Assembly: GCA_029379385.1 (NCBI GenBank)
Contig: CM055615.1
Coordinates: 558,001 to 622,000, forward strand
Direction of reading: 5' to 3'
Length of the DNA stretch: 64,000 nucleotides
Source: Quillaja saponaria
Lineage: Eukaryota; Streptophyta; Magnoliopsida; Fabales; Quillajaceae
Shown in pieces: positions 36,661-49,788 of the stretch. Every line of letters starts with the position of its first letter. Within the stretch, counting starts at the first letter, position 1. The notes beneath the pieces are model-generated. The model was not told the origin of the DNA. It searched no databases and saw only the letters and a program-made list of their open reading frames with translations. Both the position numbers and the translations under genes were made by a program.

Positions 36661-39600
36661 TAAATGAATATTGTTTGTTTCTTGCTTCTTATACGTTCTG
36701 TACTGAATACTGATAAAATATAGGACTTTCTCAGCTATCAGCTCTGAAATCCTTCAATTGTAGATTCTTCTTTAGGACAGGGGTGTGCTTGGTATGAGAG
36801 GCGATTGAAAGGCAGGGAAAGCAGAGGGATGAAAACAAGAATAAAAATGCAACCTTATTCACTTCATCTAGCTATTTTCGAAATATTTGGAATGCTTTTC
36901 CAAATTGTGCTTATAGAATTAGAGATCAGTCTCTTGGCATTATCATTTCTGGTGGGCAATCATACAAATGAAATTATGAATTAAGGAATTTCTTTGTGCA
37001 GTAATTTGAGTTTACGAGACTACTCACTACTTTAACTGCCTCGTCTCTCTGGAGGTTTCATGCTGTGAAGGAGAATAAAATCTGCTGAGAGCTGGTAGCA
37101 GTCTAGCTGATTGTAGACTTACGTTGCATGCTGGTAGCCAATGGATGCATCTCCTTTTTCAATTTTCTAATCAAAAGTTTCTGATCTCATATATTTTTTT
37201 CAATTTCATTTGTTCTACCATATAGTCAATACAGTGTAAATCATGGTTCTCATTTCGTCATTCCTTCAATTGCATTGAGGTCTGTATGAGAAGAGCAGCC
37301 ACCCTCGATGATCCATCCCTAATGGGTTGAAATTTTTAGGTGGATTTGCCAATTGAACACAAAGCAGGGTCGAAGCATAGTAAAAAGCAGGCATTATGTA
37401 TAATTTTGTGTTTGCATAAAAGACAAAGACATGGGAAGAATGGGCAAAATGTCAACACAAACAAAACAGCAACAATCTACTTAAGTCATGTAGGTGCTAC
37501 AATTCAAGCATCACTACAGATGTTGCCAGCGCCAACTTCTTCCTTCTTTTTTTTCTTTTTTTTCTCTCTCTTTAGAGGGATCTCCTGTAAATTTCATTTA
37601 TCAATTACTTTGGAAAGAGTTCTGCAATGATATCCTTGGAGCTCTTGGAAGAAGACACTGCTAAGAAAGCAAGCAGAGCATCAATCATCCTAGCTGAATG
37701 GAATGTATAATGTCCAATTCTCCAATACCTACTAAAGAATGTCAGTGTTAGCAGATGAAAAAGATCCTCTCTTGAAAAAGGATAGTAAATTTGCAAGAAA
37801 AATGTTGAGAAGAAGTAAATATAACAATGCGTTGATCTTATTGCTCCCCCTTAATACAAAATGAGTGCTATCAATTGAGCAGCAATTTAAATAGCAGAAG
37901 CTGGACAGGATATTCTTCCATAAGAGAATAAGAAAAAGAAAAAGAAATCGACCAAGCTCTACAAAAAGGAAAAGATTACAGAGTACATCATGTTACACGA
38001 AGTGCACATAAATCCTGAGGCAGAGGAAGAACCGAGTCCTCCTTCCAATAGGAAGGACTAATCTTTTCAACTGTATTATGTATAAACCCCCACCAAGTAC
38101 TAGCAATCTTCCACTTGAAAGTCACTAATGGATATTACATCAACAGCAATCGCATGCCAAAATATCCAACAAGCACATTCTGTTCCAAGTGCTTCCAGGA
38201 GAAAATCAAGAAGATCCAGGTGAGACACGGAAAGCTGAACAGTGTTTACAGTTGAACTTCTCTATATTTGCTATGTGAAGCACGAGCTTTATAATGAGTA
38301 AGTGGTCTCAATTGGGAGGCTCAGTACTTCAACTAGTCCCCATGTTCTTCAAATGGATCTCATAGTTGTTGAGAGGATAAAAAAATAAAAAATAAATAAA
38401 AAAGGTGAACGATAATAAAAAATAAATAAATAAGGTGAACGATCAATAATGTTTCCCTAGTCACACTCACATACATATCATAGATACATAATTTGATCTT
38501 TTCAGTGGATTTAGTTTCACCCTTTTTTTATGGGATCATCAGAGACCTACTATACCATCCTTTCAGAGGACTCATAAGCATGAGTTTCTTGATACAACAT
38601 AAATTAGTGACAAACACTTTGAGAGACTCAACAGTGAACAGCCCACACCTTTACAGTTAGATTAAAACATATATTTCAAAATTCAAATTGAAACTTCAAC
38701 TATTCCATATTGTTGCTTGACCACGCCACTCTTCACTCATGAAAACAGACTTGTAATCATCTCAATAATGACACATACATTGAACCAGCAAGGCTGTGAT
38801 CTTGATAGGCCCCATGCAAGGGTTATAGTTAATTTTCTAAAGAGATTCTCGTGAACTCTACCATGGACCTCCTTCATCAGTCTGTTAAGATCATTCTCCC
38901 CTTACTTAAAGCTACAGTTCCATTCTTTCCAACCATTCTGTTTGTAAAACCTATTCCACGGAAAGTGGAAACCACTTCTCTACGGCTTTCCGTACATGTC
39001 TACCAATATTTCTATTAGAATATACAAATGATTAATGAACCTCCCTCACTACAAGCTTGAGCTTGTTGATGAGGTGGTAATTGATCACTTTCTATAATTG
39101 AAAAAGTTGGCATTGCTACAATAAAACCTTTGAGAGACTAGATATTGCGATACTAGTATAATTTGCATAATGCTGGATATATAACATGAATCTTCTATGC
39201 CAGCGTCTCAGCCTAAAACATCACTAAATAATCCATCTCAACCACCAAACAACAAAGAAGAAATGTGCAAGTTCTCCAAGCAAAGCACATCTGCAATAAG
39301 TCTATGTGTTCTTTCAATGTTTCATTTTGCAATCACCAACACAGATATAAGATGACAATTACTGGATAAAAAGTAACCTTAAACTACAACTACTAGTCAA
39401 GAATATAGCCGAGAGGGCTCAAACTATTTAGAAACAATAGATAGTAAGGAAGGATGCATAGAGTTGGCCTTATTGCATGCTTGACTGAAGGTAGACTCCG
39501 CGTAAAGCCTTCTAGTACCATCTATATCAGCTAATGCAAAATTACTTAGGTGAAGTAAAGAATGATATCTCTTAGAAAATAAATAAGCAAATTAAACTAA

Positions 39601-40643
39601 TATGGGAAGTGTTCAAATATGACAATGATGAAGCTGTAAATTAGCTTCATGAATCAACAAGAAAAACAAGTGAAAGATGCAACATCAATCATATATATGA
39701 ACCCGGTTTATATATGAGATAAATGACGAAGAGATGCAGATTGCAGAGTCATATTAAGGAAGTGGAGATAGAAGATATAAAGGAGAATGGCCAGCCGGCC
39801 AGGAGCCGGAGGATAAAATGAAGAAAACCAGGAATAAGACTTCAGATGTATGAAAAACATGCAAAGATGAAGCTGTAGAAATGGAGTTTACTTCTAGAGA
39901 ACATATGGCATCAGATAGGGTGCTGTGTGCTAATGTTAAAAGAAAAGGCATGAAAGAAACTATTATAAATCCACCTGGAATCAATATCTACCAGATATGG
40001 AAGGATGGGAACAATATAATCCACTGTAACAAGTCTTCAATGCATAAAGAAAGCCATTGGAATTGGCAAACAGCCCACCCCCCCCAAAGAAAAGAAAAAG
40101 AAGACATCCCTCATTTGTGAATTTCATATATTCAGTTATTATTAAAGTTTACCTGATAATAAAATAAATGGTAGGCAGCAGCAATTGAACTATCATTCGG
40201 AGCCAGCTGACCTTGAAATTTTGTGTTTCAACTTCCTATTATAATTTTCCTGGCAAAATTGGATGAAAAAGTAATAATCAAATTCAAGTTAATTATTTAA
40301 AAAAAAAAAGTTAAAATTAAATAATCGTCCCAGCAATAGATGACATAGTTTCTGTATTTCGATATAACTAAAGAAAGAAGCCAAAAGAATGCATCAACAA
40401 ATATTGTTTTCATTTCCCTCTCTATGGTAATGATATGCAGATTAGGAGGAAGAATTATTACTTAACCAATAAAGGAATAAGGCATTAGTTGATTCCAGCC
40501 AAAAAAAAATGAAAATCGATACTATTTGCAAATAAAGCTCATATCTAAATCAACTAATGATAGACTTGTCCAAACAAAACCCACATCACTTTTGCTTACA
40601 TTATCTTGGAACACTGGATGTTTTACAATGACAAACAACTCAC
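36661..40643. other. Region expected to hold the remaining exons of the Abraxas-like gene
   Basis: No exon could be assigned with confidence. One candidate terminal exon on the minus strand is about 37735-37605 (RYWRIGHYTFHSARMIDALL..KDIIAELFPK, stop), preceded by a TTTAGTAG acceptor. Near 38377-38441 an A-rich phrase ending GGTGAACGAT is tandemly repeated. Confidence 0.3.
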
Positions 40644-41537
40644 CTGCTCAAGAACCTTCACAGAGCTGTTTTCCACTAGCCTTGCTAAATTCTCAATCTT
40701 GACAAGCATTTTATTATACAAACCCTCCAAACCAGTCGTATAATCAGTAGCCTCCGAACCCATCAAACGACTCAATCTACCAACCTCAAATCCCTCCGCA
40801 CTCATATCCAACTCCTTCTGATCCTTTGCGACCTGCTTTATATGATTCAAACTTTTCTCTTCCTTGTCTTCTTTCATGGGCGAGCCCCTCAATTCGTAAG
40901 TTAACGATGGAAAGGGAGAATTAGGACTGAAGGAGCTATAAAGCCCACGAAATGCAGGCCCAATGTTCACAATGTCTACCGATTTAGGTTCGAAAGACTC
41001 AGAAGCTGTACGAAATTGGTAAGCGCGGTACTCGTGGGTGTGGATTGTTTGGTCTACCGGCGGCGATGCGAATAGTAAAAACAAGAATGGCGTTGATTTG
41101 ATGGGATGAAGAGCATTTTTAATGGGAAAAGATAAATTAGTCTTGGAAGAAAGAGAGACAGTTACTGAAAATTCACGCATTGATGGTCGAAGTTGGGTAT
41201 TCCGGCGACCGGAGAACCAACCAATTAGGGAGGAGTTGCCAGTAAGGCCTTCATCACTGAGGACGCGGCGAAGAGACCCGAATTCTATTCTTCCAGTGGA
41301 GTCATAGAAACTATTTATTGTACCGGAGCAAAAGAAGCCGGTGATAGTGGCAACAAGAGTGGAAGAATCGGAGTCTGTAGAAGAGGAAGACTCGTCCGAG
41401 AGGGTAGAAGCCTTGATTTGGGTAACGTCTCCAAAGAGGAGGCCGTCCACGGCTCCATGGGAGGTGGAGAAACGCTGGATCATGGAGGCGAAAATGGGAC
41501 CTGATATTGCAATCTTTTGCAAGGGAAGGTCGTCCAT
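40644..41537 (-). CDS. First exon of an Abraxas/FAM175-like MPN-domain protein
   Basis: ATG at 41537 opens 298 codons ending at a CAG|GTGAG donor (40644), phase 0. The N-terminal half resembles the MPN-like domain of Abraxas/FAM175, the scaffold of BRCC36 deubiquitinase complexes: VDGLLFGDV, TITGFFCSGTINSFYDSTGR, LIGWFSGRRNTQLRPSMREF, FLFLLFASP, HEYRAYQF and VDIVNIGPAF follow the order seen in human Abraxas (GFLLGEV, VVGWYKFRRHSDQIMTFRE, FLLLTPS, VVANLG). The JAMM metal-binding residues are not evident, as expected for an MPN-minus scaffold. The end (LEGLYNKMLVKIENLARLVE) looks like the start of a coiled coil. Downstream exons were not identified. Uninterrupted frame; no indel seen. Confidence 0.7.
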
Positions 41538-42682
41538 GGCAGCGGGCAGAGGGTGCGAAAGGAGGAGACAGCTGGAAATTATTGCGGAGTCAACCTGTGA
41601 CAGCGAGGGTTAAATTGTTATGTGGTGTTTGTGGAAAAACGACACAAGTTTAAAAATGCTTCACTCATGAAACGCACGATAGGCCCTCAATATTTTTCTC
41701 TTATTTTTTTTCAGGATTTCTTTTTGGAATTGTTATTGGATTAATGTTAAAAATAGTAAGTTCTCACCATAATTATTTATTATAATATCGTTATTTATTA
41801 TAATATCGAGATTATTTATTATAATATCTTTAGCTTTAACCCAACTCTTGTTAGTCAATTTTTTTTTTTTTTTTTTGGTGTTAAAAATTACTTGTTAAAA
41901 TATAATTATTTAAATTAATAATATTTTGTGATTAATAAATTTTTTTGGTACAAGAGATTAATAATTTATTATACTCATAATACTAAAATCATTCTCAACC
42001 ATTATAATAAATATTTAAAAAATTATTTTATTTTATTTTAACAAATATTTTAAGTGTATTTGTCATAATTTTCTTATAGTTATGTTCATAGGATATATAA
42101 GGATAGAGAATTGAACTATTTTAATTTTTTTGTTACATTTGAAAAGTGAAGTATGAACTATTTTTGCAATGAGTTTCTAAGTACCAAAATAAATCAATAT
42201 TTCACTAGTTAAGACTCTTTCTTTTGAGTGGTTACCAAATAGATGTTAATGGTTTTGTTACACTAAAGTGGTTTAATAAAATCTATATTAACAATATTTA
42301 TTATTATGTAAAGATTGTGTTTACAATATTTATTGTCTAGCATTGATTATATGACTCTTATTAACAGGTTTTTGAATATTCCCTTTTGCAAAAAAAAAAA
42401 AAAAAAAAACAAACCAAGATCAAGTAAAAAGTCATACAATTTCATGATTTTATTGGACATGCTTCTGTTTTTTAAGCAGAAGTACAAATGAATACTACTC
42501 GCCTAGTTTAAAAGAATGCTTCCTCAAAATGAAACCATAATTTGTTATATACACAAACACAAAACAAACAAAAAAAGAAATAAAGAACTTTAAGGACAAG
42601 CCTGCCTCTTTTTTCCTATAAACTAAGTAAACAATCAAAAATGCATCAAGTTTGTTTTAATTCCAAAAATTTAATTGACCCT
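41538..42682. other. Intergenic between Abraxas-like promoter and IMK2 3' end
   Basis: AT-rich with homopolymer runs (T about 41860-41876, A about 42391-42409) and a short direct repeat of ATTATTTATTATAATATC near 41770-41827. No gene. Confidence 0.6.
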
Positions 42683-45359
42683 TTATTCACTTGCTGTTGC
42701 TGGTGGTACTTTGGCTCCATCATTCACTGAAGGTTCAGCTAAATCTGGCTTGATCTCCTCCAGTTTCTGGAGGACTTGCTGAGCTTCTGGCCTAGCTGAC
42801 GGGGAAGGATCTACACAATGCAGAGCTAATTTCAATGTGTTCAGCAACTCATCACCTATTGTTGTTGCATCCCTCATAAGCTCCAAATCAAAAACTTCAT
42901 TTGTCCATTCTTCTTTTACAATTGATGCCACCCACTGGGGCAAATCCAAGCCATTCGTCGGCTCAGCAGGAGATTTACCAGTTAAGAGTTCCAATATGAT
43001 GACACCAAGGCTGTAAACATCAGTCTTTGTGTTAGGTTTCTTAATCTTTGACAGCTCAGGTGCATTGTAACCAAGAGAACCTGCAGTAGCAATAATGTTG
43101 GTGCTTGCAGAAGTGGTTATCAGGCTAGAAAGGCCAAAATCTGCAATGTGGGCATTTGTCTGCTCATCTAGCATTATGTTACTAGATGTGAGACTCCCAT
43201 GTATGATATTCTCTTGGGTATGGAGGTAGTAAAGACCCTGTGTGACTCCCATTGCTATGTTCATCCTTGTTGGCCAATCAATTGTGATTTCCGGCCCGCG
43301 AGCTGTATTTATCGGAAGAAATTATAGTATCAAAATTAATGGTAGTAATAGGCTAAAAAAACAGTTGTCTACCAAATTTTGTAACGAAAATGAAAGCGTG
43401 AATCAGAATTGAATTGTTGGAATCTTATTTACCATGAAGGAAGGATGCAAGACTCCCTTTAGGCATGTAATCAAAGACAAGAAGCTTTTCTCCTTTGGGT
43501 CCCAAATAGTAGGCTCTAAGGGCTAAGAGATTGGGGTGTCTAATTTTGCCAAGCTCAGCAGCCTCAGCTTCAAATTCCTTCTGCCCCTTTGTAGTCTTTT
43601 CTCTCAACCTTTTCACTGCAACTTCATTCCCATCCTCTAGGGTTGCCTTGTAAGCTGTACCATATGCACTCTTTCCCATTATTTCAGCAGTTGCACACAA
43701 TAAATCATCAGCTGTAAACACAAATGGCCCATCAAAGTGAACTAGTTTCCCACCAGCTTCACCGCCGGATACAGCTTCAGCACCACCACCACCAGCAACT
43801 GGTTTCCCCACACTAGTAGCAGTTGCTGCCTTAGCAGTTTTTCCATTCTTTCCTTTTGAAGCAGCCCTTTTGCGGAGCAAACAACAGAGCAAAGTGCAGC
43901 AAAGTAGAAGCAGAATTACTAGCAGGGCACCAACTGCTATGAGGATTATATCCTTTTTACTTAATTTGCGGTGGTGCGTCTTCAAAGGCTTTGGTGATGG
44001 AGCTGGAGGACTTTGAGGTGGGGGTGGGGGAGAAGGGCATGGAGCTGCCGAGCTAAAGCCACAAAGCTGAAGATTCCCAATGAAAGAGCTTGAATTGAAC
44101 TTTTTGGAAAGTAGTGATGGTACTGGGCCAGACAGGTTATTATAAGAAACATTGAAGGAATTAAGATTTGCAAGAAAGGCAAGTGAAGCTGGAATCTCTC
44201 CCACAAATTCATTTTCAGAAAGATCTAATTGGTTAATGCCTGAGATGTTCCCAATTGTTGCTGGGATTTGACCATCAAGTTTATTTTTCTTTAGGTTGAG
44301 CATTGAAAGGTTTTGTAACCTGTCTATGGTATCTGGGATATGGTTTACAAGTCCATTACCCTCTACATTCAATGAAACAAGGGAGGAGAGGTTAGAAAAG
44401 CTAGCAGGAAAGCTTCCATTGATATGATTGCTTGATAGATCAAGAATTAGGAGCCTTGACAGCCCACCTAGTTCGCTGGGGATAGACCCAGAAATATGAT
44501 TATGGCTTAGAGAAAGCTGTTGTAGCAAACTCAACTTACTCAGAGAAACTGGAATGGTTCCAGAAATAAGATTATGATCAAGGGTCAAGAACTGAAGTTG
44601 TAAAGTTTTGTTTCCTGTTCCAGCCCAACTATTTGGAATATGACCAGAGAGATTGTTGTGTTGGAGAGCAAGAAAAGTTAGAGAAGGGGACAATGTGAAG
44701 CTAATTGGGATGGATCCCGAAATCGAATTGAAGCTCAAATTAAGCCTATATAACCTGGTGGAGTTTGCTAAACTAGGAGGGATTGTACCAACAAGTGAAT
44801 TATTACTAACATCAAAAGTTTGAAGCATAGGACAATTACCAATTGATGGTGGGATAGAACCTGAAAGCCGGTTGTTGAAGAGATAAACCCCTCTGAGATT
44901 AGGGAGGAACCCAAGAGACCAAGGGACAGTACCTGCAAGAACATTGTCATGAAGACTTATCTTCCTAAGTGCCTGAAGTTGCCCAATCTTCTCAGAGATT
45001 CGGCCACCCAATCCCTTCCAAGGAAGTTGGATTGCAATAACCTGTCCCTTCACACATTTGATTCCTGCCCAACCACCTGAACAAGCTCCATACCCACTGT
45101 CATTCCAGCTTCTCAAAAATCCCCTCGAATCTATTAGTTCATGCTTGAAAGCCCTGAGAGCTTGATAATCTGCTTGAGTGACAATTACCCCGTCCCATGA
45201 CTGGCCTGAAGCAAATTGAAAGCTAAAAGACGGAATTTGTAAAAACAAGAATAAGCAAAGAACAAGTTTGTTTAGGAATAAAAATGGAAAAAATGGATTT
45301 TTGTATGAATACTTCCTCCTCTTGACAAAATCTGTGTGATACTGATAATTGTTTCCCAT
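42683..45359 (-). CDS. IMK2: LRR receptor-like kinase of the IMK2/MRLK type, probable pseudokinase
   Basis: Two exons, 45359-43433 and 43302-42683, joined at phase 1 (SFLHG then [10 protein letters not shown]), giving 848 residues without interruption. Order: signal/anchor segment, LRR N-terminal cap ([20 protein letters not shown]), about ten LRRs, Pro-rich linker, a transmembrane helix ([16 protein letters not shown]) and the kinase domain. The lysine box VAVKRL and DFG are present, but the catalytic loop reads HGSLTSSN where active kinases have HRDxxxxN, and the glycine loop is [12 protein letters not shown]. This is the known atypical state of inflorescence meristem receptor-like kinases IMK2 and MRLK/IMK3. 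It acts at the plasma membrane; signalling would rely on partners. The codon before ATG 45359 is not a start. A GA-rich tract lies in the leader (about 45513-45535). Confidence 0.95.
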
Positions 45360-48178
45360 CAAAACGGGATATTTTGTTAAAATGATGGAAACTAAAAATG
45401 GGTTAGCGAAGAACAGATTCTACTATCTGTTTTTCTCCTTGCCCACTCTTTCTTTGCAAGCTCAGCTCTGAATGTATATTGAACAGTGAATGAAAGCTTA
45501 ACAAGGAGAAACAATGGAGAGAGAGAGAAAGAGACAACGGGAGATTTTTCTGTTTTGATGAGAGCATGTGAGAACTTTGTGGGTTTAGAAGATGGAGAAA
45601 ATATAGTTATGTGAAGGATCAGTTCGGACAGAGAATTAGTTGGGAATGGGTTAGAAATCTGAAGCACCAAATTTTCTTTTGTTAATCCTAACGGCTAGTT
45701 TTACTCAACAACGGTTTGGGTTGAAACAAGGTCTGAGCAGATGTGTTGGTTCCTCCAACGGATATGTGTAAACGGGGCCCCACTCCACGTTGCTGAATCA
45801 GATAATTCTCAGAATACTTGCCACGTAGTCGAATGAAATGACTCAAACAGCTTTCAAGTCGACCACTTCTGAGATACTTTTAAGTTTTAACTAGAAAAAG
45901 TATCTTTATGATTCATGATCCCAAGCTATGAATGACTTAATGTAACTTTGAGTATTTAACGCACCAAGATGTGAACTTTTTTATTGGCGTTGTTAAAAAT
46001 CCTCCTTAATCCTCATTTACTTATGTTATCTACTCACCTTTTTTACTTTTGCTTGAGTAGCTAGAAAATATTCAAATATTGCTTCCTATATTTTATATAT
46101 ATATATATTTATTTATTTATTTATATTTATTTTTATCAAGCCATGTACACAAGGTGTATCGTTTATGGAAAGAAAGATAACTGCACCACATAATACAACT
46201 TTTCATCCTTCATGACATTTAGGATGGAAAAGAAAACATAGAAAGAAAGACATGAGAATGAAAATATGCATATCATTCCCTAGGTTTTTCAAATAATAGT
46301 TATCAAAATTGCTCATAAATGAATGACAACAAGAATGAAGAAAATCTGACAACTCGGATAATCTTTTAGAAAAGGGAGAAAGATCATAGGATTGGAACAG
46401 ATCCAAATCCGTTTATTTCATACACAAGGAATGACTTCCATTATTTGCAAAAATTGTGACAGATGCACTTTGACATCAACAAAAGCAAACCCCGAAAATC
46501 AACCCCTCTTCATTGAAACTGGACCTTTAACCATGTCAGACTATCAAAAAGTTGATAGAGTTCGCTTGCAGTAAAGGGCAACAATAATGTAAGCCACCAT
46601 GAGTTCTGCAGTGAAAAGTTGAAGCATAATTTACATGCTATCCACACTCGCCTTTCCTGAATTTATACTCCAAACAGAATCAACAGATGTACAAAAATAT
46701 ATTTGTTTCTTTGGGGGCACTATAAAGTTGACCAGCATTAGCTTGCAGATCCATTTATACCCTTCCTAAAGTTTATGAAACAGTATAAAGTCTAAAAACG
46801 GATCCTTCTAGTTGCTGAATTTGAAGACACGCTCAAGAGATCACAGCCATAAGTACCAATGACTGAGAGTAAGAAACAATATATTTTACAAAATGAAACA
46901 TTAAGGAATTGACTTCAGTATGATCACAAAAGTCAGAAAGACCTACTGGAGATACATGAAAATCACTTTAAGCAAAACCAAAAACCAATCTATCTTCACT
47001 TATACTAGATCATGCTACAACAAAATCAAATGCAAACAAGTAATTAACTTTATCAGATACAATTCAGTGTTACAAAATTAAAAACATAAAAGATTCTTGT
47101 TTCCTTTGGTGAAGCATTCACTGATGTGGTTCGAAGCTCGTAGTATGTTGACCCCTTTGATTAGGGGCAGGGGTCCGTAAGACAACATGAACCTAACAAC
47201 TATTGACTTCCGTCTTAAGTCTTTATAACAATCTACCATGATCAAGGATCCAAGTGACAACAATGAAATTAAACCCTTGTTTAGTGACAAAACTAACATG
47301 CCAGGCGGGGTGTTTCTATTTCAGGACAAATAAGATCATATACAAACAAATCCTGCTAGTCATATAAAATGGCCCCTCCATTGATATACTCCCAAAAACA
47401 ACCCTCTACCAGATGGATGCAACTTCACCATCAACAACTTGAATGTGTTTCTAGATCGGGACAAGTCCTATGAAGATCATATACAAACAAATCCTACTAG
47501 TAGTATAAAATAGACCCTGTTGACATGCTCCCAGAAACAACCTTCTATCGGTAGATGCAACTTCACCATCAACTACTTAAACAACGGTGATTAAATTTTC
47601 CTCAAGGATTAGTTTGTAATCTATTCCAGTAGTTTAAAAACAACACAATATAACAGACCAATAATCCTATATTCTTCTTGACTGAATAGAAAGAAAAATG
47701 TCAATAGACCAATCAAGCATAAAAGAACTTACCTAGGAAGACATTACAGAATGTATAATCACTGCAGGAACTAGGTATCATATTTGTAGGCAACGTCTTA
47801 CAAATATGAACAAGTACTGATCTCGGGACAAACAATAATCATTAAAGAAATTGTTTAAAAGCCATAGTCTACCAACAATTCAAATTACAGAATGTGTAAT
47901 TAATTAAAGATGCAAGAGATTATATTAATAGATCCACTAACAAAAGATTCAAATAGAAAAGAAAGAACACAAATCAATACAGATTGCAACATATTCGACC
48001 TATTGTATAAGAGAATTTGTCATTGCCAAGACAAATTCATATAAAGAATAAAAGAAAAAAAAGCAAAATAAAGCAAAATTATTTTTTGACATTTATTTTC
48101 TCTTCGACGTCCTAAAATAAATTGGATCAAATGACGAGGCTGTTACACTAACCACCTTGATCTCTACCCCAAAGATCC
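45360..48178. other. Long intergenic region upstream of IMK2
   Basis: IMK2 leader and promoter, an AT microsatellite plus TTTA repeats (about 46096-46130), a tandem duplication (47310-47582) and otherwise anonymous sequence. Small ORFs match nothing I know. Confidence 0.5.
47310..47582. repeat. Tandem duplication, two units of about 136 bp
   Basis: Units 47310-47445 and 47446-47582 both contain GTGTTTCTA, GATCATATACAAACAAATCC, AGTATAAAAT or CATATAAAAT, CTCCCAAAAACAACC or CTCCCAGAAACAACC, and ATGCAACTTCACCATCAAC. They are diverged at perhaps 15-20 percent. Confidence 0.8.
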
Positions 48179-48877
48179 TCAGGCGCGTGCACTGACGGTG
48201 GGTGCAGCGGCAGTAACAGCAGCATCAGCTGCGGCCCCACGAAGGAAGGACAGGAATCCGGTGGCTGGGTTATTCTCTTGTTCGTCCAAGAAAAGATCTT
48301 CCGGTGCCCTAAAGGCACCATGAGCGGAAACGAGAGCCACACCCACGAAAACAGCCGTAATGAGAAGAGATCCAACGCTGGTAAGGAAGACGACAAACAC
48401 AGTGAGGCCACCCAATAAAGCCAGCGTCTCGAAATCAGTGAAGGGGCGACCCAATATAACCAAAGGCTGATCTGAGGGGCGGAAGACGTAGAGGAACAAC
48501 CAGGAGGAAAGCAAACCAATTAGGACAAGGAGAGAGAAAGGGTGAGAAAGGAGAGAGAATGCAAGGATCAGGGCCATGACGGAAAGGTAATTGACGCGGA
48601 AATAAGCGTAATTCTTTCGGATACGGAGGGTGGCTTCAGAGAGAGACTCGGGTTTGTTGAAGGCAGTGCGATCAACGAGTTCTCCCCATGGACGACGCTG
48701 GGAAAGACCATTCCGGAAGGATTCGGAGAGATGGGTAATGAAGACACGTAATGCAGGTGTGGCAATTGGGGGTTGGGATTCAACGGAGGTGTTGGTTACC
48801 GCGGTGGTGGTGGCGGTCGGTGTGGGTTGGGAATTGGAAACTGGGAGTATAGGTGGGGGGGATGCGGAGGAAGTCAT
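48179..48877 (-). CDS. PRA1B: PRA1 family protein (prenylated Rab acceptor), B group
   Basis: Single exon of 232 residues starting at the ATG at 48877 (MTSSASPPPILPVSN); the frame extends further upstream without another ATG. The Ser/Pro/Thr-rich head is followed by RRPWGELVDRTAFNKPESLSEA and RKNYAYFRVNYL, the PRA1 signature. Two hydrophobic pairs come next (VMALILAFSLLSHPFSLLVLI, LLSSWLFLYVFRP and GGLTVFVVFLTSVGSLLITA), and then an acidic tail (RAPEDLFLDEQE). Intronless structure is normal for plant PRA1. These proteins sit in ER, Golgi and endosomal membranes and assist Rab GTPase targeting. No disruption. Confidence 0.95.
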   Translation of the reverse strand: MTSSASPPPILPVSNSQPTPTATTTAVTNTSVESQPPIATPALRVFITHLSESFRNGLSQRRPWGELVDRTAFNKPESLSEATLRIRKNYAYFRVNYLSVMALILAFSLLSHPFSLLVLIGLLSSWLFLYVFRPSDQPLVILGRPFTDFETLALLGGLTVFVVFLTSVGSLLITAVFVGVALVSAHGAFRAPEDLFLDEQENNPATGFLSFLRGAAADAAVTAAAPTVSARA

Positions 48878-49788
48878 TGGTGTTGTTTGGTGATGGTGGA
48901 TTATGATGGTCAAAGGTATAGAGAGCTAAAGAATGAGTCAGAAGCGTTTGCCAAGTATAGAGAATTGAAAGATTGGGAGGTTATTAATGGCGGATTTGAT
49001 TTGTTCGTTTAAATATGAAAGACAGAGAGAGAAGGAAAGGTTGGGAAGCCTTCACCGACAAAAACCGTATGTCTTTTAAAAAAGAATACATTGCCAAAAA
49101 TAGGAAAAAAACCGAAAAAATAAAGAACTAAAATCACATTTTACTTTTAAATTTCCGATAAATTTAACTATGTTTTCTCATAAATATTCTATTACAAACA
49201 AAAAAAAAAATACTTGAAACAAATCAGACAATTGTTTTTGAAATTTGTAGAATATAATTAATTTAATCATATCCAAAATATAATTAATTATAAATTAATT
49301 CTAACACATTGCTAAATAAAATAACAATAATTAAATAATGATATGCACCTACCAAAAATGTTAGCTGCAAATATAAATCTCACAATCTAGTTAGAAAACT
49401 TTTTATTTTATTTTATAATATAATAGGACTTTTTGTTATGTACACCGGACACTATTTGGTAGTGTACATGTCATTTTTGGGTAAATTTAAACTGACATAT
49501 CCACTCATTGATTAATTTAAAAAGTAAGAAATTTATTTCACATACCACTTTGGCAAAATTAGCATAAAGGCAAATATTCCATAATTTCCAACATTTTGGA
49601 TCAAATTGAGAAGTAAATGTTTCATATTTTCAAACAGTTGGATCAAATAAAGAGGTATGATGTCTTCCCTAATATTATCAAAGTACTTGTGATGAGAAAT
49701 CACCAGACAAACAGATATAACGTAGTCTACAAACTGTGAACAAAGCCCACTTGACATTCAAGACATCAACCCAGAAGTAACATGGAAT
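48878..49788. other. PRA1.B promoter and MDL1-type 3' region
   Basis: Leader of PRA1.B, then AT-rich sequence. No gene or element recognised. Confidence 0.6.

Noticed and set aside
38000..38230. Minus-strand open phrases (for example ASTWWGFIHNTVEKISPSYW)
   Set aside because: Frames are broken by stops and I recognise no family; could be an old fragment but not supportable as an Abraxas exon.
45392..45670. Open frame upstream of IMK2 as a possible uORF
   Set aside because: It does not begin with ATG and has no conservation that I can recognise.
48179..48913. Longer PRA1 start beginning 12 codons upstream
   Set aside because: The upstream codon is TTG; the first ATG is at 48877, which also fits the family length.
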